Positions 31,478 through 37,896 of a stretch of 40,847 bases of DNA are shown here, piece after piece. The translations under genes were made by a program, and so were the position numbers. The stretch spans positions 1-40,847 of the forward strand of contig CAIVCR010000034.1 of the NCBI GenBank assembly GCA_903904515.1. The letters are read 5' to 3'. Position 1 is the first letter of the stretch; each line of letters starts with the position of its first letter. Source of the stretch: an uncultured Bacteroidia bacterium (GTDB lineage Bacteria; Bacteroidota; Bacteroidia; Bacteroidales; Prolixibacteraceae). Below the pieces are notes generated by a model that made no database searches, had not been told where the DNA came from, and saw only the letters and a list, made by a program, of their open reading frames with translations.

Positions 31478-32623
31478 TTAGAGTGAATTTACTTTCCCAA
31501 ATTTGGGGCAACCACGGCTCTTTAAGCGCCCAATTTGCGAATGAAGATTGTTTTCAAGTACATTTCCAAACGATTCCTGGCAAAATGGACAAGCATTTAA
31601 ATCCCCTTTTGAATCAATGTAGAGGAATCTCCTTCCGGCACCGAAGCAGCCAAATTCACGCTGGTGGTAGCCGGGAAACAGTATAGTTGGATAATCCCGG
31701 TATTTTCGGTTGTTATTCACATCCAGCGTAAAATCCTCGATTATACGAATATGCTCTGCTTTTAACTCAATATCCTGGTTTTTAAAACGTCCTACCGCCC
31801 GGGGTTCCACAATTTGGATAAATCCAGCTTTTAATTGTTGTGCAAATCGGAGGTAATGATCGAGGTTTTCATGGGTCAGAAACTCTCTTGAGGGGCAAAG
31901 TGAGAGGCTAAGCGCCAGGTCAGCGTTGACAATATTTTCGGCTGCAGAAGTTGCCCATTTAAAGGCCTGATCCGACTGCCTGAATTGGTTGTGATCCTGT
32001 TCGTTCCAGTGATCAAGACTTAGAATGACTCCGGTGAGTCCAGCCTTTTTTAAGCTTAGTGTATTTTCGGGTGTAAAATTGAATCCGGATGAAAATATCC
32101 AGGTATCAGTGGTTGGTAACGTTAAGCTGATTAGTTTATTAAGATCGTTTATCCGCATCATCGGTTCTCCGCCGGTATACTGAATCTGGCGTAATCCGTA
32201 GGTTTCAAGATTTTGCTGAATCTGAATCAATTGTTCAAGCGATAAATACTCGGTTCCGTTTAAACGTTCCCACTCATAACAGTGAAGGCAACGCAGCGGA
32301 CACCTGTTGGTTACCGAAAATACGGCCATTTGCAGATGATGATTGTTCGGATCAAAGGAGATAATCTGATTAAGTTCGTCCCGAATAAACTGAGTAAAGG
32401 CTTTTGAAGGAAAACCGGGTATATTCATGGTCATATAATACCGGTTATTGGCATGGTAGTATTTAGGCAATTTATTAAATCTGTTCATCTTCTTTCGGAA
32501 AATAAATATTCCCCGAACACTTTTGAAAGCTTTAAATAGATTCCTGTAACACCTTAATGCGATCAAACAAATGATTGAAATACTCCATAAAAGGATCAGA
32601 AACCGTTTTAGCTGTTTGGACAT
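31478..32623 (-). CDS. Membrane-anchored radical SAM/SPASM-type enzyme
   Basis: A 381-residue protein with an N-terminal membrane helix (about 8-24), a basic linker and a radical SAM domain starting at C108-x3-C112-x2-C115 ('VTNRCPLRCLHCYEW'), then 'IQYTGGEPMMR' (GGEP), and a C-terminal cysteine-rich region ('FGCFGAGRRFLYIDSKGDLN', 'CPFCQESFGN', 'GCPKFGK') like a SPASM auxiliary-cluster domain. SPASM enzymes often act on peptides or anchored substrates. An N-terminal membrane helix is unusual for the superfamily and places the reaction at the inner membrane, as for its sulfotransferase neighbour. It lies 27 bp after the lipoprotein gene. Confidence 0.9.
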   Translation of the reverse strand: MSKQLKRFLILLWSISIICLIALRCYRNLFKAFKSVRGIFIFRKKMNRFNKLPKYYHANNRYYMTMNIPGFPSKAFTQFIRDELNQIISFDPNNHHLQMAVFSVTNRCPLRCLHCYEWERLNGTEYLSLEQLIQIQQNLETYGLRQIQYTGGEPMMRINDLNKLISLTLPTTDTWIFSSGFNFTPENTLSLKKAGLTGVILSLDHWNEQDHNQFRQSDQAFKWATSAAENIVNADLALSLSLCPSREFLTHENLDHYLRFAQQLKAGFIQIVEPRAVGRFKNQDIELKAEHIRIIEDFTLDVNNNRKYRDYPTILFPGYHQREFGCFGAGRRFLYIDSKGDLNACPFCQESFGNVLENNLHSQIGRLKSRGCPKFGKVNSL

Positions 32624-32650
32624 ACGAGTAGACTAAATTGTACTAAACAT

Positions 32651-34357
32651 TTAATTTTGTAACGCCCTGGAGATCTTAAAATAATTTTCATTAACAAAAT
32701 GGGTAAAGCTTGCCGGTTTTTTGAATTTGTGCAGGAAAAGCATGGATTTACCCTTTCCTTCTGTTCCTAATAAGGTATAATACCCTTTACTATGCAGGAA
32801 AACAGATCTTTTCTCACCTTTACGCTGAGCCGGCTCCGTAAAAACTAATTCTGTCTCATCGCCAATCCTAGGTTGAGTCAGATAGTTATTGTCGTCATAA
32901 CGTATATTGTTTAATACATTTATAGAATCCTGATCTACTCCCCGGAAGGGTTTGACAACTGCAAAATGGTTAACACAATTTGGACTGAAGTCGATTCCTA
33001 CCCGGTCGATCTCCCAGAATAATTCACCTGAGGCTAATTTTACTCTTAATTCCGATTTTTTAAATCCGTTTAGATCAAGTTTAACCACATAATCTCTGAA
33101 GGCAAGCGGACCGGTGGGCAGTAATTGTTCCAGTATTTTCCATTTTCCATTTTCCTCTATAGATACCGACAGTGGTATTTCCTGATCTGTAACCCATTGG
33201 TTTAGTTCCGTTGATGACTTTTCATGGATCCGTTTCTGAAATTCTTCCCATTTCTTCCCAAACATAAAGGCGTATTGTTGATATGAGTAATCTACGATTA
33301 ATGAATTTCGTATCCTTAAAATGAGTTTGCCTTCCAGGCAGTTATCAGGCATCGCAAATGTGAGAAATAACTCATCGTTCAATTTTTCACCCTCTTTGGA
33401 TGGAACGTCGTAATAGGTGAGATTGTCAACTTCAGCAATTTTGTCCAGCTGCGACCTTCCTCTTGAATCTAAGGCAGTTAAAGGTTTTTGTATAGCTGAT
33501 GAAGTAAATGTGTTCCCATATTTATCCATAAACACTTCAGAATTAGATGGATGGTCAATAACATAAAGTTCAGCCAGGTTTATCGACTGAATCTCTTTTG
33601 CCTGATTATTCAAATAGATATGATAATTGTTTTCAAATGGCTTAAGGGCTGGAAGAGCAAGATAATCGTCCCGCTCCAATTTTGGATATAGGGCACCGCC
33701 AAATATCTCTCCGGCAAATGAATAATCTTCCCCATCTGTTGTATAAACAAACGGGCAGGACGATTGTCCATTGGCTGTGGGTTTAGGGGTTATTTTCGGG
33801 CCGGATATGAAATTCGGATCAGACAATATTACAATCACACCCACAGTAACCAGCACTGCTGCAGCCACACCGATAGTGCTAATTGTGTAGGATCCAATGG
33901 TGGCAGCTTTATCTTTGTCGAAAAGTTCAATTTTCTTTATTGAATCCAGTGCAATTTTAACCGAATCGCTTGTCGCAATGGGTTCATTCACATATATATG
34001 AATCTCATTTGTAATATACGATTGATCTGTATTATTGTTTTTTCGATACCTGTAGCCATCTCCAGGGTGTATCGGAAGATTATTATATCGGTCAGAGTTT
34101 ATCCTGTTTGTTTTCCCGGATAAAAATCCGTTTTCGATTTTTACCTCAGTGATATTCCAAATCAAATTGTTATTGTGCAGAACCAGGTATTTTTCCGGAG
34201 CCTGCATTGCCTGTAAAACTTCTTTTGAGGTGGTCGTTTTTTCCTTGATTCTGTAATAATTCCGGAAACATCCTGTTAGGAGCAGGGAGAATAAAATTAT
34301 TAAGAAGAGTGTAGTTTGTGATTCTTTTTTGAATAAAAGAACGAATTGTTTTTTCAT
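32651..34357 (-). CDS. Large lipoprotein of unknown function, first gene of the radical SAM operon
   Basis: A 568-residue envelope protein. The signal peptide ends in a lipobox (SLLLTGC, Cys 30). A second hydrophobic segment lies at about 154-176 (STIGVAAAVLVTVGVIVIL). It is followed by 'SCPFVYTTDGEDYSFAGEIF' and 'GGALYPKLERDDYLALP', a motif found in uncharacterised bacterial envelope proteins, and by a mainly beta-rich region to the end ('GELFWEIDRVGIDFSP'). I do not recognise a catalytic domain. It is encoded first in the operon, ahead of two membrane-anchored enzymes, so it may hold, receive or carry the product. No clear promoter was found upstream. Confidence 0.8.
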   Translation of the reverse strand: MKKQFVLLFKKESQTTLFLIILFSLLLTGCFRNYYRIKEKTTTSKEVLQAMQAPEKYLVLHNNNLIWNITEVKIENGFLSGKTNRINSDRYNNLPIHPGDGYRYRKNNNTDQSYITNEIHIYVNEPIATSDSVKIALDSIKKIELFDKDKAATIGSYTISTIGVAAAVLVTVGVIVILSDPNFISGPKITPKPTANGQSSCPFVYTTDGEDYSFAGEIFGGALYPKLERDDYLALPALKPFENNYHIYLNNQAKEIQSINLAELYVIDHPSNSEVFMDKYGNTFTSSAIQKPLTALDSRGRSQLDKIAEVDNLTYYDVPSKEGEKLNDELFLTFAMPDNCLEGKLILRIRNSLIVDYSYQQYAFMFGKKWEEFQKRIHEKSSTELNQWVTDQEIPLSVSIEENGKWKILEQLLPTGPLAFRDYVVKLDLNGFKKSELRVKLASGELFWEIDRVGIDFSPNCVNHFAVVKPFRGVDQDSINVLNNIRYDDNNYLTQPRIGDETELVFTEPAQRKGEKRSVFLHSKGYYTLLGTEGKGKSMLFLHKFKKPASFTHFVNENYFKISRALQN

Positions 34358-34853
34358 GGGAAGGAAAGATTTTGATCCTAAAATAATCCCTTAATACGCT
34401 TTATGGATGTACGTTAAATGGACGAGTACGCACGAATGCAGGAAGAGAAGATTCAATTATATGCAATATACAAAAAAGAAGGGAATAAATGGGGAAATTT
34501 CCTCTGTTTTGCTCAAGGACCGAACTAAGTTATAAGAAGTAGGTCGAAGTATTTGCATTCTATCTTTAATTTCTCAGAAAGATAATGGAACACAGATACC
34601 ACAGATCCAACAGATTTTCACTGGTCTTATTCGTTTTTAATCCGCGTAAATCTGCCATATCTGTGTTATCTGCATTCCAATTATAATCAGCGTTTCATTC
34701 GTAACTTGTGGGAGGTAGCAGAATTAAGGAGCTCTGAAAGATTTGCAAAACACCTTGACCCCACCCAGCGTTTCCCCGGAGAGGGTGACTAAAGTTTGAA
34801 GCTTATCTCAGAAAAAGCTAAAAAAACATAAAATTAACATCCGTTATTCTTAT
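34358..34853. other. Intergenic region with a palindromic repeat
   Basis: About 500 bp between the lipoprotein gene and the aldehyde dehydrogenase gene. It contains the repeat at 34587-34678 and a GC-rich degenerate stretch at about 34751-34793 (CCTTGACCCCACCCAGCG...GGAGAGGGTGAC). A 36-codon plus-strand frame at 34418-34528 (MDEYARMQEEK...) has no ribosome-binding site and is not called. Confidence 0.5.
34587..34678. repeat. Palindromic 'ACACAGAT' intergenic repeat
   Basis: GGAACACAGATACCACAGAT and about 15 further bases form an imperfect inverted repeat with the region ending ATCTGTGTTATCTGCATTCC. The same family appears as a solo arm at 12014-12050. It is likely to fold in RNA and is typical of dispersed, non-coding elements in this phylum. 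Confidence 0.65.
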
Positions 34854-36215
34854 TTATTTTACCACGATTGTCTTTATGTTCACAAATTCGCGGATGCCAA
34901 CCAGTGATAATTCGCGCCCGTACCCACTCTCTTTTACACCGCCAAAAGGGAGTCGTGGATCTGATTTTACGAAGTCGTTTACAAACACACAACCGGCCTC
35001 CAGCCCTTTTTCTGCCAGTTGTTTCCCTTTTGATCTGTTGGAAGTGAAAATGGCGGCGCCTAATCCAAAGACAGTATCGTTGGCAATCCGGATTGCCTCT
35101 TCCTCAGTTTTGACTCTGAACAACACAGCTACTGGTCCGAACAACTCCTCATGATACGCGGGCATTCCCGGAACGACATTTTCCAAAACTGTTGGCGGAT
35201 AAAGGGCCGATTCCCCATTTGGGAGATAACCTCCGAGTAGAACGGTTGCACCCATTTCACGACTTTTTTCAACTTGCAGGTGGAGCTCGTTGCGCAAATC
35301 TTTTCGTGCCAGAGGTCCTATGGTTGTTTTGGGATCAAGCGGGTCGCCAAAGGTTGCTTCGCTCATCAACCGGACAAATTCTGCGGTGAATGCATCGTAT
35401 ATTTGATCTGCAACGATAAACCGCTTGGCACCGATGCAACTTTGACCGGCATTTAATAGTCGACTGGTCACACATAGTCTGGCTGCATTTTCAATATCTG
35501 CATCTTCAAGAATCAGGTAAGGGTCGCTACCCCCTAACTCAAGCACAGATTTCTTCAATGAATGACCTGCAGTTGAAGCGACAGCTTTCCCGGCAGGTGT
35601 GCTTCCGGTGAGCGTAACTGCCTTGATCAATGGATTTTCAATTACCGTTTTTACTGCAGGTGAACCAATGAGTAATGTTCTGAAAATATTTTCCGGGAAT
35701 CCTGCTTCCCGAACGAGGTGTTCGATAGCCAAAGCACACCCTGATACATTTGATGCATGTTTAAGAACTCCTGTATTTCCGGCCATTAATGCAGGAGCTA
35801 AAAACCGGAATACCTGCCAGAACGGAAAATTCCAGGGCATAACTGCCAAAACAGTTCCAATGGGCTGGTACGATATATAAGCTTCGGAAGCTTCCGTTTG
35901 GATGACTTCATTTTTCAAAAAAGATTCTGCATTATCGGCATAATAACCGCAAGCCAAAGCACATTTTGAAATTTCACCCTCAGCTTCACGATAAACCTTA
36001 CCCATTTCTGCAACCATTATCGTGGCCAGTTCCCCCTTTTGCTCAAGAAGTTTAGCCTGGAGTTTCCTCATCAGCCCGGCCCGGTGATTAAAACTGGTCT
36101 GTTTCCATAGATGAAAAGCGGTATCCACCTGTTTTATAATTGCAACGACTTCATTGGAGGTATAATCCGTATAATTTTGGATTATTTTACCTGAGAATGG
36201 ATTTACAGATTGCAT
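34854..36215 (-). CDS. NAD(P)-dependent succinate-semialdehyde dehydrogenase-type aldehyde dehydrogenase
   Basis: A 453-residue cytoplasmic aldehyde dehydrogenase closest in length and motifs to the Sad/YneI group, which oxidises succinate semialdehyde to succinate. Seen here are 'VLAVMPWNFPFWQVFRFLAP' (cofactor fold), 'TLTGSTPAGKAV' (the glycine-rich turn), general base E226 in 'LELGGSDPYL', nucleophile C260 in 'AGQSCIGAKR' and 'EELFGPVAVLFRV' near the C-terminus. All catalytic residues are present. It is divergent from truA and has a -7-like box 17 nt upstream. Substrate assignment among short semialdehydes is uncertain. Confidence 0.92.
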   Translation of the reverse strand: MQSVNPFSGKIIQNYTDYTSNEVVAIIKQVDTAFHLWKQTSFNHRAGLMRKLQAKLLEQKGELATIMVAEMGKVYREAEGEISKCALACGYYADNAESFLKNEVIQTEASEAYISYQPIGTVLAVMPWNFPFWQVFRFLAPALMAGNTGVLKHASNVSGCALAIEHLVREAGFPENIFRTLLIGSPAVKTVIENPLIKAVTLTGSTPAGKAVASTAGHSLKKSVLELGGSDPYLILEDADIENAARLCVTSRLLNAGQSCIGAKRFIVADQIYDAFTAEFVRLMSEATFGDPLDPKTTIGPLARKDLRNELHLQVEKSREMGATVLLGGYLPNGESALYPPTVLENVVPGMPAYHEELFGPVAVLFRVKTEEEAIRIANDTVFGLGAAIFTSNRSKGKQLAEKGLEAGCVFVNDFVKSDPRLPFGGVKESGYGRELSLVGIREFVNIKTIVVK

Positions 36216-36232
36216 AGGATTGATATTTTAAT

Positions 36233-36240
36233 CAAAAATA
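36233..36240 (-). promoter_or_regulatory. Possible -7 box of the aldehyde dehydrogenase gene
   Basis: The minus strand reads TATTTTTG, matching TAnnTTTG, 17 nt upstream of the ATG at 36215. No clear TTTG is seen about 20 nt further upstream. The short distance would give a very short leader. Confidence 0.35.
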
Positions 36241-36282
36241 GTTGTTATCTCTGACAATTATCCTGACATTTGACTAAAGAGG

Positions 36283-36290
36283 TATATTTG
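36283..36290 (+). promoter_or_regulatory. Possible -7 box of truA
   Basis: TATATTTG matches TAnnTTTG and ends 10 nt before the truA ATG. If used, the transcript would be nearly leaderless. A TTTG occurs 10 nt upstream rather than the usual 20, so the -33 element is unproven. Confidence 0.35.
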
Positions 36291-36300
36291 TACAAATTAA

Positions 36301-37113
36301 ATGCTGATCATTTTGCGCTATTTTCTTCATATTGCTTATAATGGGAACAATTACCGGGGATGGCAGAAACTTCCCGGAATTGAAAGTGTACAGCAGGTTA
36401 TTGAGACGATGCTCAGCCAGATTTTTAAGGAGACAATCGCTATTGTCGGTTGTGGTCGTACCGATGCACAGGTGCATGCCAGCCAGTTTTTTTTCCATTT
36501 GGATATTGGGTATGATTTTTCATTTGATTTGAAATTTCGGTTGAATAAATGTTTGCCCCACGACATCACCGTTTTTGATGTACTCCCAATGGAGGGGTTG
36601 CCACATGCCCGTTTTGATGCAATTCAGCGCAGTTATGACTATTATATTCATACCGAACAGGATCCCTACCTGTTAGGGCTAAGTTCATATTATCCATTGA
36701 AAAATTCTGATTTGGAGCAAATGAAGGAGGCTGCCGGATTGCTCACGAATTACACGGATTATGGCTGCTTCTGTAAGTCGCCGCTGAAATATGAACACAC
36801 CATTTGCAATGTTTCGAAGGCTGAACTATTTACCGATATCAACCGCACCAGGTTGAGGTTTCATATCACTTCGAACCGTTTTTTGGCAGGTATGATCCGG
36901 ATTATTGTTGGAAAATTGCTTGAGATCGGGAATGGCGATCTTTCAGTGTCTGATTTTGAGAAGTATCTGAAAACAAAGGTCACCCCAAAAACTATAATTC
37001 CTGTTTATGCCCAGGGGTTGTATCTCTCAAAGGTTACCTATCCTTATCTGGATTTGCCGAATCGATCGGTTATTAGTACTATTCTTTTGAATCAGGTTGA
37101 TTTACTGCTTTAA
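36301..37113 (+). CDS. truA: tRNA pseudouridine synthase A
   Basis: A 270-residue enzyme that converts uridines 38-40 of tRNA anticodon stems to pseudouridine. The TruA signature 'CGRTDAQVHASQF' contains the catalytic aspartate D55; the N-terminal 'RYFLHIAYNGNNYRGWQ' and the C-terminal 'FLAGMIRIIVGKLLEIGNG' match the family. The start at 36301 leaves four residues before the conserved RYF block, as in relatives. It is the only plus-strand gene in the right half and is divergent from the aldehyde dehydrogenase, with 85 bp between the starts. No terminator stem was seen after it. Confidence 0.97.
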   Translation: MLIILRYFLHIAYNGNNYRGWQKLPGIESVQQVIETMLSQIFKETIAIVGCGRTDAQVHASQFFFHLDIGYDFSFDLKFRLNKCLPHDITVFDVLPMEGLPHARFDAIQRSYDYYIHTEQDPYLLGLSSYYPLKNSDLEQMKEAAGLLTNYTDYGCFCKSPLKYEHTICNVSKAELFTDINRTRLRFHITSNRFLAGMIRIIVGKLLEIGNGDLSVSDFEKYLKTKVTPKTIIPVYAQGLYLSKVTYPYLDLPNRSVISTILLNQVDLLL

Positions 37114-37175
37114 TTTTAAGATGCAATTATTTTTTTCCCTTTATGAAGATTCACAAAATTGATAATATTAAAAAG

Positions 37176-37301
37176 TCAATGTTTTTGAATCAGCCACACT
37201 TCAGAGGCCAATGTTCCCCATCCTCCTGAATTTCTCCATTGTTCCACTCTTCCCCGATCGCCATTAGCTAAATCCGGAGTACGTTCCAATCGGATTGTCA
37301 G
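37176..37301 (-). pseudogene. Duplicated C-terminal fragment of the neighbouring glycoside-hydrolase-like gene
   Basis: In the minus-strand frame ending with TGA at 37176-37178 the 41 residues start 'LTIRLERTPDLANGDRGRVE' and end 'WGTLASEVWLIQKH'. The end of the 886-residue protein at 37897-40557 is 'LTIRLERAPDVAHGDRVSVE' ... 'WGTLASEVWLIKKH', so the two are clearly paralogous (about six differences). The DNA also matches over most of its length. An in-frame TAA lies directly upstream, and the toxin-antitoxin genes sit between fragment and gene. It is the last piece of a tandem copy that was mostly deleted. Confidence 0.88.
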
Positions 37302-37310
37302 TTAACTATA

Positions 37311-37565
37311 TTATTTGTAAATCTCTTTTCGGTGGCCAACTGAGACTACAGTGACAATAATCCTATTATTATCAATTTCATAAATTATTCGGTATACTCC
37401 TACACGTATTCTGTATGCTTCTTCACCTTTCAGTTTTTTATAGCCGAATGGACGGGGATTATCTGCAAGGTCTGATATAGCGGATTTAATAAGAGGGATA
37501 ACCTTTTTATCAAGATTTAAAATTTGCTTGAGGGCGTAACGTTCTATTAAAACAGTAAATTTCAT
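37311..37565 (-). CDS. RelE/ParE-family toxin
   Basis: An 84-residue mRNA-interferase-type toxin of the RelE/ParE superfamily. It has the family's helix pair (LIERYALKQILNLDKKVIPL), 'NPRPFGYKKLKGEEAYRIRV' and the C-terminal sheet 'GVYRIIYEIDNNRIIVTVV' with 'GHRKEIY'. Arginines in 'YRIRVGVYRI' are the likely catalytic or binding residues. RelE members cut mRNA on the ribosome; ParE members poison gyrase. Which applies cannot be decided. It overlaps the antitoxin gene by four bases (ATGA), antitoxin first, the usual order. Confidence 0.93.
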   Translation of the reverse strand: MKFTVLIERYALKQILNLDKKVIPLIKSAISDLADNPRPFGYKKLKGEEAYRIRVGVYRIIYEIDNNRIIVTVVSVGHRKEIYK

Positions 37566-37759
37566 TTAATGGAATCTTCGATTTCCTTGAAAGCTTGTTC
37601 AAAAGGTATTGCATCTCCTTTATGAGTTTTAGCTTTTCGATATTCTTTAATATCCTCCAATTCCTCGGAATCGGAGATTAGCTTTTTGAATGTTTTAATA
37701 GGAATCTGAACAGCTATTTTATGTCCATTTTTGTCTGTTATATAGCTTTCCTGAATCAT
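37562..37759 (-). CDS. Antitoxin of the RelE/ParE-type pair
   Basis: A 65-residue acidic protein (many Glu/Asp, e.g. SDSEELEDIKEYRKAKTHKG and FEQAFKEIEDSIK) encoded just upstream of the toxin on the same strand. The N-terminus 'ESYITDKNGHKIAVQIPIKT' is a possible DNA-binding beta strand, as in Phd/RelB/StbD-type antitoxins, and the C-terminus would wrap the toxin. Assignment comes from position and size; there is no strong family motif. A textbook promoter lies 42 nt upstream, and antitoxins of this kind usually repress it. Confidence 0.82.
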   Translation of the reverse strand: MIQESYITDKNGHKIAVQIPIKTFKKLISDSEELEDIKEYRKAKTHKGDAIPFEQAFKEIEDSIK

Positions 37760-37800
37760 AACTGTAATTATTATACCGATTTAAATCATAAATATTTATA

Positions 37801-37832
37801 CAAAAATAGGTGATGCATAGGTTAAAAGCAAA
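37801..37832 (-). promoter_or_regulatory. Promoter of the toxin-antitoxin operon
   Basis: On the minus strand TTTG (37829-37832), exactly 20 nt, then TATTTTTG (37801-37808): a full match to the Bacteroidota promoter consensus TTTG-N19-21-TAnnTTTG. It ends 41 nt before the antitoxin ATG. Confidence 0.7.
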
Positions 37833-37896
37833 TGAATTTTAGCTCATTTATTATGCATTCAGAAGATCCGGCCATTATTCATTTTAGCTTGTGAGG

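Noticed and set aside
34418..34528. 36-codon plus-strand frame as a possible precursor peptide for the radical SAM operon
   Set aside because: It is on the opposite strand to the operon and has no ribosome-binding site or recognisable leader-core pattern; its length is within chance.
37114..37310. A separate gene downstream of truA
   Set aside because: The only protein-like sequence here is the 41-codon duplicate of the neighbouring gene's end.
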